A DNA stretch of 64,000 nucleotides. It comes from Chloroflexota bacterium. Lineage in GTDB: Bacteria; Chloroflexota; Dormibacteria; Dormibacterales; Dormibacteraceae. Numbering within the stretch: the stretch's first letter is position 1; the number at the start of each line of letters is the position of its first letter. Of this stretch, positions 14,568 through 22,832 are shown in pieces. The stretch is from contig VBIW01000037.1 of assembly GCA_005880915.1 (NCBI GenBank), positions 230,239 through 294,238 of the forward strand, read 5' to 3'. Made by a program: the position numbers and the translations under genes. The notes under the pieces are model-generated. The model did not search any database. It was not told where the DNA came from and saw only the letters and a list, made by a program, of their open reading frames with translations.

Positions 14568-16955
14568 ATGATCAGGGTCGAAGGTCTGTACAAGAGCTTT
14601 AGCGACGTGCGTGCCGTCGCCGGCGTAGACCTGCATGTCGAGCGGGGCGAGATCCTTGTTCTACTCGGCCAGAACGGCGCCGGCAAGTCGACGACGCTGC
14701 GCTGTCTCGGCGGGATCCTCCGCCCCGACGCAGGTCTCATCGAGCTCGACGGCCTTCGCCTGCCCGAGAGCCTGGACGCGATGCGATCGCGGCTCGGTGT
14801 CGTGCCGGACCAGGCGCGGCTTTACGGGCGCAACACGGCTACGGAGTACCTCGACCGGTTTGGCTACCTGTACGGCGTTCCCGAAAAGATTCGCCGCGAG
14901 CGTATCGCCGCGCTCCTCGACCGCTTCGAGCTGGCCGACCGCTCCGATACCATCCTCGCCGCCTACTCCCGTGGTATGGCGCAGAAGGTCGCGCTGATCC
15001 GCGCGACAATCCACGAGCCGGACTGGATCTTCTGTGACGAGCCGACGGCTGGCCTCGATCCCGTGGCCGCGTCGGACATGCGCCACTACCTGGGCGAGCA
15101 GAGGAGCCGCGGCGCCGCTCTGATCGTCACGACCCATGTCCTGGGCGAGGCCGAGCTGATGGCGGACCGCGTCGCCATCATGCGGCGCGGGGTCATCGTG
15201 GCCGAGGGCACGCTCGACGAGCTGCGCCAGGAAGCCGAGGCCGGCCGCCGCTTCGAAGCGCACCTCGCGCGAGCGCCGGAAGATGCGCCCGCCATCACGG
15301 GGTGGTTGAGCTCGCGCTCCCTCGCGCACAAGCTCGAAGGTCAGGAGCTCTCCTACACTTTGCCGTGGCCGGCGAGCGTCGGTGACCGTGCTGCCTTTGC
15401 TGCCCAGCTGCAGGCACGGCTCGCCGAGCAAGGCGCACCGTTCCACGAGCTCGAGGAACGGCAGGCGACACTCGAGTCGGTCTACCTGAAAGCAATGGAA
15501 GCGCCGATCGCAGCTTCCACTGCGCCGGCGCCTTCCTCGGCCCACATCGTGTCCGGCATCCGGGCGCCGCGAATGTTCGCGTCGCTGCCCAAGCAGGGCG
15601 ACATGCTGCGCCACTCGCTTCCCTTCTATGTCAGCTCCTGGTGGCGGCGCGGCGACCTGAGCTGGGTGCTGTACCTGAACGCCTTCGTCCTGCTGCTCGT
15701 CGCAGGCACATCGCTGTTCGGCCAGCTGCCCGGGGTTGCTGGACAGGTCGCGCAGCGCATCGCGGGTGGAAGCGCCTTGCAGGCTGGGCTGCTGCTGCCC
15801 CTGTTCTTCATGTCGTTTGCGCTGCTCGAGTCGATCAAGAGCTCGATCGGCATCTGGTGGGAAAAGGCGCAGGGCTCGCTCGAGGTCCTGCTGTATACGC
15901 CGCTTGATGACCCATCGCTGATCTGGCTCGAGGTCTTACCCGGCGCGGTGGTCAGCACTGTTTGGGTGACGCTGTGGATGGCTGCCGGCATGGCGCTGTT
16001 GAGCCTGTTCGGGCAGACCGCGCCATGGGACCTGCTCCCGGTGTTCGCTTTCGTTGCGGTAGTCACGTCGTACTGGGCCGCAATGGGGCGAATGCTCGGC
16101 TTCATGCTCTTTCCGCGTGAGGGTGCGGCGGGCGGCGCGTGGTCGTTCCTCCTTTCGCCCGTGTCCGCCGCCGTAGCGGACCTGCCACTCGCGCTCTTCA
16201 TCTTCCGCTCACCCCTCGCGCCGGTCTCGCTCTTGCTTCCCATCACGGCGTGCTTTGCGTTGACGGTCCTTTGCGGCGCCGCCTTCGACCGCGAACGGCT
16301 GATGGAGACCGGAGTGGGGCGTATGCGGCGACGGCGCAACTGGCTGCCGGTCACCGTGATTCGGCGCAGTGCGGCCGCGATCGCCGTTGGCATCCTTCTG
16401 GCCGTCGTGCCCGCTGGGGTCGCGGCCGAGCTGACCTCGAACGCAAACCTGCACTCGTGGTCCGAGGTCAGCGGCTCGGCGGGCTTGAGCAGTGGCGACC
16501 CGGCGCGGATCGCGTACACGCCTGTGAGCACGACCCCCGTGCATCAGCCAAACGGTGTAACAGTTGCCGCGGCCGGTCTGGCGGGAATCGTGGCCATCCT
16601 GGCTCTGATGCTCGGCCTGGTGGTGTTGAGCTTTGCCTCGTTCTTTCTGTTGGGGATCCCAGCGGTGGTCCTGCTTGCCGGCGTGAGCGCGATGTGGGGC
16701 ACGCAGCTCGGGTTTGGTTTCTCGACGCCGCTTCAACCCTGGTTCGCCGGTGCAGGCGGCGTTGCTCTTCTTGCCCTGGCCCTAAACACTGGAGCCGCGC
16801 TGCCCATCTACTGGTCGCTGGTATTTGGGTCTGGCCGGCGGCTTGACCGCCTACGCGAGGCGTGGTCCAACTACTGGGCGCTCTTCCGAGGACTGGTCAT
16901 CCCCTCGTGCGCTCTCTTTGGTGCGGTTGTCTTCCGATTGCTTGCTGCGGGCTAG
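14568..16955 (+). CDS. Fused ABC transporter: ATPase plus permease
   Basis: 795-aa single-chain ABC-2-like exporter. Residues 1-310 are a NatA/CcmA-type ATPase: Walker A GQNGAGKST (34-42), Q-loop in VVPDQARLYG, an altered signature YSRGMAQK and Walker B FCDEPTAGLDP. Residues about 365-795 form a membrane domain with about 12 hydrophobic segments. Most relatives keep ATPase and permease on separate genes, so the NBD-first fusion is notable. The substrate is unknown. It stands 10 bp after the darA-like gene. Confidence 0.85.
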   Translation: MIRVEGLYKSFSDVRAVAGVDLHVERGEILVLLGQNGAGKSTTLRCLGGILRPDAGLIELDGLRLPESLDAMRSRLGVVPDQARLYGRNTATEYLDRFGYLYGVPEKIRRERIAALLDRFELADRSDTILAAYSRGMAQKVALIRATIHEPDWIFCDEPTAGLDPVAASDMRHYLGEQRSRGAALIVTTHVLGEAELMADRVAIMRRGVIVAEGTLDELRQEAEAGRRFEAHLARAPEDAPAITGWLSSRSLAHKLEGQELSYTLPWPASVGDRAAFAAQLQARLAEQGAPFHELEERQATLESVYLKAMEAPIAASTAPAPSSAHIVSGIRAPRMFASLPKQGDMLRHSLPFYVSSWWRRGDLSWVLYLNAFVLLLVAGTSLFGQLPGVAGQVAQRIAGGSALQAGLLLPLFFMSFALLESIKSSIGIWWEKAQGSLEVLLYTPLDDPSLIWLEVLPGAVVSTVWVTLWMAAGMALLSLFGQTAPWDLLPVFAFVAVVTSYWAAMGRMLGFMLFPREGAAGGAWSFLLSPVSAAVADLPLALFIFRSPLAPVSLLLPITACFALTVLCGAAFDRERLMETGVGRMRRRRNWLPVTVIRRSAAAIAVGILLAVVPAGVAAELTSNANLHSWSEVSGSAGLSSGDPARIAYTPVSTTPVHQPNGVTVAAAGLAGIVAILALMLGLVVLSFASFFLLGIPAVVLLAGVSAMWGTQLGFGFSTPLQPWFAGAGGVALLALALNTGAALPIYWSLVFGSGRRLDRLREAWSNYWALFRGLVIPSCALFGAVVFRLLAAG

Positions 16956-17278
16956 TGCGCAGGCGGCCCGGAGATGCCGACCAACACCACCCCGCCCACG
17001 ATCAGGACCATGCCGGCCATCGCCAGCGGCGGGACCGGGTCGTTGAAGAGGATCTTGCCAAACACTGCAACAAGGGCGATGCCGACCGCGGACCAGATCG
17101 CGTAGACGATTCCGACCGGGAGCGTTTTCAGCACGAACGCGAGAAGGACGAAGCTCGCGATGTAGCCGATCACGGTGATGACAGAAGGGATCGGCCGGCT
17201 GAAGCCGTCAGAGCCGCGAAGCGCGAGAGTGCTCGCCACCTCGGTCGCAATGGCCGCGCCAAGCAGCAGCCACTGCAC
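16952..17278 (-). CDS. Small multidrug resistance (SMR) transporter
   Basis: Four-helix proton antiporter for cationic drugs or guanidinium-like compounds, 108 aa, acting as a dual-topology or paired dimer. The essential membrane Glu is at position 13 (AAIATEVASTLALR), with the family's GIVYAIWSAVGI in helix 3. GTG 17278 (MQWLLLGAAI) gives the right length; upstream codons in the frame belong to the acyl-CoA dehydrogenase. Its stop interlocks with the ABC transporter stop (CTAG). Confidence 0.9.
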   Translation of the reverse strand: MQWLLLGAAIATEVASTLALRGSDGFSRPIPSVITVIGYIASFVLLAFVLKTLPVGIVYAIWSAVGIALVAVFGKILFNDPVPPLAMAGMVLIVGGVVLVGISGPPAH

Positions 17279-17282
17279 GGTC

Positions 17283-18410
17283 TTAGAGGTCGAGGGCTTG
17301 CGCGACCAGCTCGCGGTGATACGTCGCATCACCGAGCGTCACCTCGGATGACTTGGCGCGCTTGAAGTAGAGATGCATGTCGTGCTCCCAGGTGAAGCCG
17401 ATGCCGCCGTGCACCTGGATGCCGTCGCCCGCGACCTTCCTGTACGCGTCGGATACGTACGCCTTGGCCATCGACGAGGCGAGCGAGCGGTCCGGCGCGT
17501 CCGCGTCGACCGTCCACGCCGCGTAGTAGGTGGCCGATCGCCCGCTCTCGGACAGCACGAGCATGTCAGCGAGCTTGTGCGAGACCGCCTGGTAGATCCC
17601 GATCGGCTTGCCGAACTGCTGGCGCGTCTTCACGTACTCGGTCGAGATCTCGAGGACCTTCTGTACGCCACCGACCATCTCCGCACACAACGCTGCTGTG
17701 GCCCATTCGAGGGCGCGCTTCAGGCGAGGCCATGCCTTGTCGGGCGTGCCCATCACCGCTTCGGCCGGGAGCTGCACGCCGTCGAAGCGGACCTCGCTCC
17801 AGCGCCGCGTCATGTCGAGCGTTTCGAGCGGTTTGACCGTCAGGCCGTTCGGTCGGCCCTTGACCAGGAAGAGGGTGATTCCCTCCTCGCCTTCACCCCT
17901 CGTGCGCGCGGCGACCGCGATGTAGTCCGCGGCTCCCGCGTCAGGCACAAACAGCTTGACCCCGTCGAGCTGCCAGCCTCCTCCGGCCTGCTTCGCAGCA
18001 AGCGCGACACCGCTTGCGTCCCACCGACCGGCCGGCTCGGTGAAGGCCAGGGTCGCCCGCGCCGATCCGCCGGCAATCGCGCCGAGAGCCTCCTTTTTTT
18101 GGGCCTCGGTCCCAGCCTCGATCAGCACAGGGACTGCGAGCCCCATGGTCGAGAAGAACGGACCAGGAAGCAGGGCGCGTCCGGCTTCTTCGAGCACGAC
18201 CACCAGGTCGAGGAAGGTGCCGACGCCGCCGTACTCCTCGGGTATGCCGAGCGCGGTCCAGCCGAGGTCGGCGATCTTCTTCCACAACGCCGGGTCATAG
18301 CCGTCGCCCTCCATCAGCTTGCGCACGACCTTGGGGCTGCACTCTTTGGCCAGGAACTCGCGCGTCGAACGGCGCAGCATCTCCTGCTCATCAGAAAACG
18401 CAAAGTCCAC
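17283..18410 (-). CDS. Acyl-CoA dehydrogenase
   Basis: FAD-dependent alpha,beta-dehydrogenase of acyl-CoA thioesters, 375 aa. It has the ACAD N-terminal helix bundle (MDFAFSDEQEMLRRSTREFL), a middle barrel (LAFTEPAGRWD) and a C-terminal bundle with IQVHGGIGFTWEHDMHLYFKR, whose Glu is a candidate catalytic base. GTG 18410 lies 8 nt after TAGACT, the TAG being the stop of the upstream gene. The substrate is unknown; a second dehydrogenase lies 2.4 kb away. Confidence 0.9.
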   Translation of the reverse strand: MDFAFSDEQEMLRRSTREFLAKECSPKVVRKLMEGDGYDPALWKKIADLGWTALGIPEEYGGVGTFLDLVVVLEEAGRALLPGPFFSTMGLAVPVLIEAGTEAQKKEALGAIAGGSARATLAFTEPAGRWDASGVALAAKQAGGGWQLDGVKLFVPDAGAADYIAVAARTRGEGEEGITLFLVKGRPNGLTVKPLETLDMTRRWSEVRFDGVQLPAEAVMGTPDKAWPRLKRALEWATAALCAEMVGGVQKVLEISTEYVKTRQQFGKPIGIYQAVSHKLADMLVLSESGRSATYYAAWTVDADAPDRSLASSMAKAYVSDAYRKVAGDGIQVHGGIGFTWEHDMHLYFKRAKSSEVTLGDATYHRELVAQALDL

Positions 18411-18418
18411 GAAAACGC

Positions 18419-18424
18419 AGTCTA
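18419..18424 (-). promoter_or_regulatory. -10 element made from a stop codon (TAGACT)
   Basis: Minus-strand TAGACT (18424-18419). Its TAG is the stop of the gene starting at 19084; the spacer to the GTG at 18410 is 8 nt. Confidence 0.6.
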
Positions 18425-19084
18425 GGTGGTAGGCGTACCCGACTCGTGAGGCGGTAACTCAGGCAGCTCCTCCTCGTCGTGAGCGGGGAGCTCCGGCTCT
18501 TCCTCAGCCGCCGCGGCGGGGGCGGATTCCACCTTTGCCAGCACGGCCTCCGGCTTCGCCTCGACAGGCTCTGCCGGAATCTGTGGAGCCGCCGCCTTCT
18601 CCATCGGAGGGATCCTCCGCACGGGCGGCGCGGCCTCCTGTTGAACGGGGCGCCGGTAGGCGGTGACCAGGCCGTAGAAGCCGAGCATCAGAGCGGCGAT
18701 GCCGCATGCGGCGGCTGCCCCGAGGCCATTGTTCTCGCCGTCGGTAAGCGGTCGAGGCAGACCGGTGGTGCAGGGCGCGGGCAGTACGGGGCAGGTGCCG
18801 AGGGCGGCGAGCCGGACGGGCAGCGAGAAGATGGACAGGAGCCCGTAAACGATCGCGAGTCCGGCCACGAAGTAGATCACCGACGTGGTGATCCGGCCCT
18901 GCGAGTGAAACAGCGCACACGCCGCAATGCCGATCGCCCCGACCGCGAACGGGATTATCACGCCCGCGATGCGACTGGACGTGCCGCCGAAGACCAACGG
19001 CAGGAAACCACCGACCGCGACGATGGCCGCGGACGCCCAGAGCGCCCAGATGACCCGCTGCTCTTGACCCAATGCCTGATTCAC
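18422..19084 (-). CDS. Four-helix membrane protein with acidic Pro/Ala tail
   Basis: 220-aa membrane protein of unknown function. Four hydrophobic segments (about residues 12-32, 40-58, 65-88 and 125-145) are followed by a long low-complexity cytoplasmic tail rich in Pro, Ala and Glu (ending in EEELPELPPHESGTPTT). The short loop before the fourth helix holds two Cys (TCPVLPAPCTT) that could form an outside disulfide. GTG 19084 follows CAGAAT by 7 nt. Confidence 0.65.
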   Translation of the reverse strand: MNQALGQEQRVIWALWASAAIVAVGGFLPLVFGGTSSRIAGVIIPFAVGAIGIAACALFHSQGRITTSVIYFVAGLAIVYGLLSIFSLPVRLAALGTCPVLPAPCTTGLPRPLTDGENNGLGAAAACGIAALMLGFYGLVTAYRRPVQQEAAPPVRRIPPMEKAAAPQIPAEPVEAKPEAVLAKVESAPAAAAEEEPELPAHDEEELPELPPHESGTPTT

Positions 19085-19091
19085 GTGCGGA

Positions 19092-19097
19092 ATTCTG
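19092..19097 (-). promoter_or_regulatory. -10 element (CAGAAT) of the 19084 gene
   Basis: Minus-strand CAGAAT with 7-nt spacer to GTG 19084; almost identical to the pdxS promoter block. Confidence 0.5.
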
Positions 19098-19127
19098 TCC
19101 TGCGTGCACCCGCAAGACAAGCGGATA

Positions 19128-20759
19128 TCAGGTCAAAGAGCTATTTTCAGCTTCGTCCGAGCCGCCACTGACTTTCTGAGGCGCCCTCTGAACCTGCCGA
19201 CCGGCGGTCACGTGCACCGTCTGGCGGAGGGGCAGCTCTTTGATGAAGAGGGTGACGAGGATGGATACCGCGATGATCGGCAGGCCGGCCATGAAGACCG
19301 GGTGCAGCGCATCCGCCAGCCCGTGCCGGATGCCGGCGGCGATCGCCGGCGGGAGATGCGCGAGCTGCGCGGGATCGAACACCGCGGTGGCCGTCGCTCC
19401 GCCTCCGGCAGACTGCAGCTGGCGGAGCGCCGCGGGTGGCAGGTACTTCGCCATCGCAATGGCCATGCCCTGGGTCAGAATCGTGCCCAGGATTGCCAGC
19501 CCGATGGCCGCGCCCATCGAGCGCGACAGCTGCGTCGCCGACGTCGCGACCGCCATGTCGATTCTCTCGACCGAGTTCTGGACGATCAGGGTGTAGGTCT
19601 GCATGGTCAGGCCCAGCCCGAGACCGATCAGCACCATCGCCTCGATCGCCTGCTGGTTGGTCGTCGCCACACCGAACGTCGAGACCAGGTAGAAGCCGGC
19701 ACCCATCGAGAGCAGGCCGAGGAGAATCGGCACCTTGTAGCGCCCAGTGCGCGAGATGAACTGGCCGCCCAGAACGCTCGTGACGATCATCGCGACGAGC
19801 ATGGGCACCAGGATCGCGCCCGAGTTGGTGACGCTGTTCCCGATCACGCCCTGCACGAAAACCGGCAGGAAGAATATGGCGCCGAACATCGACATCGCCA
19901 CGCCAACGCTCGCGATGTTCGAGAAGGTGAAGATGCTGCTCTTCCACAATCGCAGCGGCAGCACCGGTTCTGGAGCGTGCATCTCGACCCACACAAAAGT
20001 CGAGATCAGAACCGCCGCGGCGGCGTACAGGCCGATGATCTGCCACGACGACCACGGGTACTGGACTCCTCCCCATACTGTGGCCAACAGCACGCATGTG
20101 ATGCCGGCCGAGAGGGTCACGCTCCCCCATACGTCGATCGCGTGCTTGCGTCGCTCATTCGGAACGTGCATGTAGAGCGCGATCACGACCATCGTCACCA
20201 CGGCGACAGGTAGGTTGACGAAGAAGAGCCACCGCCAGGTGAAGTGCTCTGTGATGAAGCCACCCGCTGCCGGTCCGACGATCGAAGCGAGGCCGAACGA
20301 CGCGCCCATCATTCCCTGATACTTGCCCCGTTCTCGGGGCGAGATGATGTCGCCGATGATCGCTTGCGAGAGCGGCATGATGAAGCCCATGCCGGCGCCC
20401 TGGACGAAGCGCGCGAAGACCAGGAACCAGAAGTTCGGCGCCAGCCCGGACAGGGCCGAGCCGATCGCGAACACGATGATGCCGGTCATGTACAGAGGCT
20501 TGCGGCCGTAGATGTCCGAGAGCTTGCCCGCGATGGGCACCACGATCGTCGAGGCGAGCATCGCCGAGATCGGGACCCAGCTGTAGTCGGCGAGTCCGCC
20601 AAGCTCGGCCACGATCGTCGGCAGCGCCGGCGCAACCAGGGTCATGTTGAGCGACGCGACCAGCGACCCAAGCAGGAGACCCGCGAAAACGGCCATCACG
20701 CCGCGGTCGACGCCCTTTTGCGTTGTCGCGCCGGCCGCCTGGGTGGCGACAGCGGTCAT
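19128..20759 (-). CDS. DHA2-family (EmrB/QacA) 14-TM exporter
   Basis: Proton-driven drug exporter of 543 aa with about 14 hydrophobic segments. The DHA2 signs are LNMTLVAPALPTIVAELGG in helix 1, GKLSDIYGRKPLYM (motif A), ARFVQGAGMGFIMPL (motif B region) and GPAAGGFITEHFTWRWLFFVN (motif C region). ATG 20759 lies 8 nt after TAACCT. The substrate is unknown, and no regulator sits beside it. Confidence 0.92.
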   Translation of the reverse strand: MTAVATQAAGATTQKGVDRGVMAVFAGLLLGSLVASLNMTLVAPALPTIVAELGGLADYSWVPISAMLASTIVVPIAGKLSDIYGRKPLYMTGIIVFAIGSALSGLAPNFWFLVFARFVQGAGMGFIMPLSQAIIGDIISPRERGKYQGMMGASFGLASIVGPAAGGFITEHFTWRWLFFVNLPVAVVTMVVIALYMHVPNERRKHAIDVWGSVTLSAGITCVLLATVWGGVQYPWSSWQIIGLYAAAAVLISTFVWVEMHAPEPVLPLRLWKSSIFTFSNIASVGVAMSMFGAIFFLPVFVQGVIGNSVTNSGAILVPMLVAMIVTSVLGGQFISRTGRYKVPILLGLLSMGAGFYLVSTFGVATTNQQAIEAMVLIGLGLGLTMQTYTLIVQNSVERIDMAVATSATQLSRSMGAAIGLAILGTILTQGMAIAMAKYLPPAALRQLQSAGGGATATAVFDPAQLAHLPPAIAAGIRHGLADALHPVFMAGLPIIAVSILVTLFIKELPLRQTVHVTAGRQVQRAPQKVSGGSDEAENSSLT

Positions 20760-20767
20760 GTGATCAG

Positions 20768-20773
20768 AGGTTA
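20768..20773 (-). promoter_or_regulatory. -10 element made from a stop codon (TAACCT)
   Basis: Minus TAACCT (20773-20768), whose TAA is the stop of the upstream acyl-CoA dehydrogenase; spacer to ATG 20759 is 8 nt. Confidence 0.6.
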
Positions 20774-21913
20774 CCGACTGCGGGGCAGTCCCAGCACGCG
20801 CTCCGCGAGGATGTTTCGCAAGACCTCAGAAGTCCCGGCTTCGATCGTGTTTGCGCGCGAGCGGAGGAACTCGTATTTCCAGCCGTCGCCGTCGCCAACC
20901 TGGGAGGCGGGGCCGCCGATATCGACGGCCGTCTCCGCCATGCGCTGGTTGAGCTCAGACCACATCAATTTGAGGATCGATCCTTCAGGTCCGGGAATCC
21001 CGTTTCGCTTCACCGCCGTCACCGCGCGATAACCGTTCAGCTGCAGCGCGCGGGCCTCGATGGTGTGCTGCGCGACCTTCTGGCGCACCAACGGGTCCGC
21101 GCCGCGGCCGAGCTTGCGCGCGCGCTCCGCCAGCTCCGAGGCTGTGATCTGTGCACGCGTCGCCAGGGCCAGGCCAAGCGTGCCGCGCTCGTGAAGCAGA
21201 GTCGTCATCGCCACTGTCCAGCCCTTCCCGGCCTCGCCGAGGATCTGTGACTTCGGCACCTTGACGTCCTTGAAGAAGATCTCGTTGAACTCCGCGTCGC
21301 CGGTGATCTGGACCAGTGGGCGCACCTCGATGCCGGGGCTCTGCATGTCGACCAGCAAGTACGTGAGCCCGTCCCGCGGGTTTGCCTCCTTGCGTTCGCG
21401 GGCCAGCAGCATGCACCACTTCGCGACGTGGGCCAGCGTCGTCCATACCTTCTGGCCGTTGACGACGTAGTGGTCGCCCTTGTCTTCCGCCCGTGTCTGC
21501 AGCCCGGACAGGTCACTCCCCGCGTTGGGCTCGCTGAAGCCCTGGCACCAGATCTCATCCGCCGAGAGGAGCGGCGCCAGGTATCTCTTCTTCTGGTCCT
21601 CGGTGCCGTGCGCGATGACGACAGGGCCGCCCATGCCGAGGCCTATGACGTTGATCGGCTCGGGTGCGTGGGCGAGGATCATCTCGTCGTTGAAGATCAG
21701 CTGATCCAGGAAGCTGCCACCGCGGCCGCCGTACTCCTCGGGCCAGGTGATCCCGACGTAGCCGGCCTCGTGGAGCTTTCTCTGCCAGGCTCGGCGGTTG
21801 TTGATGAAAGTCTCCATGTCGTGCCCGTCGCCGTCGTGCGGCGCGTTCGCCTTCAGCCAGCCACGCACCTCGTCACGAAACGCCTTCTCCGACGGGCTGA
21901 GCTCAAAGTCCAT
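20771..21913 (-). CDS. Acyl-CoA dehydrogenase
   Basis: 380-aa ACAD. It has the substrate loop CQGFSEPNAGSDLSGLQTRA, the FAD/substrate region WTTLAHVAKWC and the C-terminal IEAGTSEVLRNILAERVLGLPR pattern (about residues 357-378). Long relatives of this type are common in actinobacterial fatty-acid, terpene or steroid breakdown. The gene at 17.3 kb has a different C-terminus, so the two could be partners or independent. ATG 21913 follows TAACCT by 7 nt. Confidence 0.92.
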   Translation of the reverse strand: MDFELSPSEKAFRDEVRGWLKANAPHDGDGHDMETFINNRRAWQRKLHEAGYVGITWPEEYGGRGGSFLDQLIFNDEMILAHAPEPINVIGLGMGGPVVIAHGTEDQKKRYLAPLLSADEIWCQGFSEPNAGSDLSGLQTRAEDKGDHYVVNGQKVWTTLAHVAKWCMLLARERKEANPRDGLTYLLVDMQSPGIEVRPLVQITGDAEFNEIFFKDVKVPKSQILGEAGKGWTVAMTTLLHERGTLGLALATRAQITASELAERARKLGRGADPLVRQKVAQHTIEARALQLNGYRAVTAVKRNGIPGPEGSILKLMWSELNQRMAETAVDIGGPASQVGDGDGWKYEFLRSRANTIEAGTSEVLRNILAERVLGLPRSR

Positions 21914-21920
21914 GGCGCTT

Positions 21921-21926
21921 AGGTTA
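21921..21926 (-). promoter_or_regulatory. -10 element made from a stop codon (TAACCT)
   Basis: Minus TAACCT (21926-21921), whose TAA is the stop of the F420-type oxidoreductase; spacer to ATG 21913 is 7 nt. Confidence 0.6.
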
Positions 21927-22832
21927 GGCCACCGCCGGAATCACTTCTTTCGCCAGCAGCTGGAGCGCGTCTGAATCGTCGAGCGCGAAGTGTTGAAGCA
22001 TGAACAGGTCGACCCCGAGGTTTGCGTGCTCGCGCATCTGTTCCGCGATCTCTTCCGGCGTGCCGACGAAAGCGCGAGGCCGCATCGTCTCCAGGACCTG
22101 CTCGGCGTCCAGGCCTCTCAAGCTCCCCATCACCTCGCCCAGCTTCAAGGCTCGTTCGCGAAGCTCGCCCTGGTCGCGGCCGATGATGTAGGTCGTCATC
22201 ACCGAGCGCTTGATGGTCGACGGGTCGCGGCCGATGTCTCGGCAGGCCTGGTCCAGGGCGGCACTGCGTTGGCGAAATGTCTCGGTGTCCAGCCTGGAGA
22301 GGTTCCACTCGCTTGCTTCGCGAGCCGCAAGTGGCAGCGTTCGTTTCATGCCCTTGCCGCCGATCAAGAGCGGAATCGGATCACGGGCAGGTTTTGGGTA
22401 GGTCTCTGACCAGACGTCGCGCATCGTCTTGATGCCCCCCTCGAGCCGGTCGAAGCGCTCGCGCTCGGTGTAGAAGGGGATGTCGAAGATCTTGTGCTCG
22501 TTCTCGTTCCAGCCCGCTCCGACTCCAAGAAGCAGACGTCCGCCGGAAAGTGAATCGACCGCAGCAGCGATCTTCGCGAGCACCGCAGGCAAGCGAAATG
22601 TCATCGGGGTGACCATCGGGCCGAACTCGATCCGCGTCGTCCACTCGGCCGCGAGGGCAAGTGAGGTCCAGCACTCGACGCAGTCGCGATCAGATTGACC
22701 AGCCAGCGAGATGAGGTGGTCGCTGCGGCGAAGCGACGCGAAGCCCAGGGTGTCGGCGTCGTGGCAGATGCGCCGCCAGCGCTCCCATGTCAGGCCTTCC
22801 TGGCCCTCGATCATGATTCCGATCTGCGTCAT
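21924..22832 (-). CDS. LLM-class F420-dependent oxidoreductase
   Basis: 302-aa luciferase-like (beta/alpha)8 oxidoreductase, probably using F420, since the window encodes three F420 biosynthesis enzymes. Family signs: IGIMIEGQEGLTWERW, FGPMVTPMTFRLPAVLAKIAA, SGGRLLLGVGAGWNENEH and PIPLLIGGKGMKRTL. FMN use cannot be excluded from sequence alone. The substrate is unknown. ATG 22832 overlaps the TGA of the PHP gene as ATGA, and it is followed by the acyl-CoA dehydrogenase. Confidence 0.85.
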   Translation of the reverse strand: MTQIGIMIEGQEGLTWERWRRICHDADTLGFASLRRSDHLISLAGQSDRDCVECWTSLALAAEWTTRIEFGPMVTPMTFRLPAVLAKIAAAVDSLSGGRLLLGVGAGWNENEHKIFDIPFYTERERFDRLEGGIKTMRDVWSETYPKPARDPIPLLIGGKGMKRTLPLAAREASEWNLSRLDTETFRQRSAALDQACRDIGRDPSTIKRSVMTTYIIGRDQGELRERALKLGEVMGSLRGLDAEQVLETMRPRAFVGTPEEIAEQMREHANLGVDLFMLQHFALDDSDALQLLAKEVIPAVA

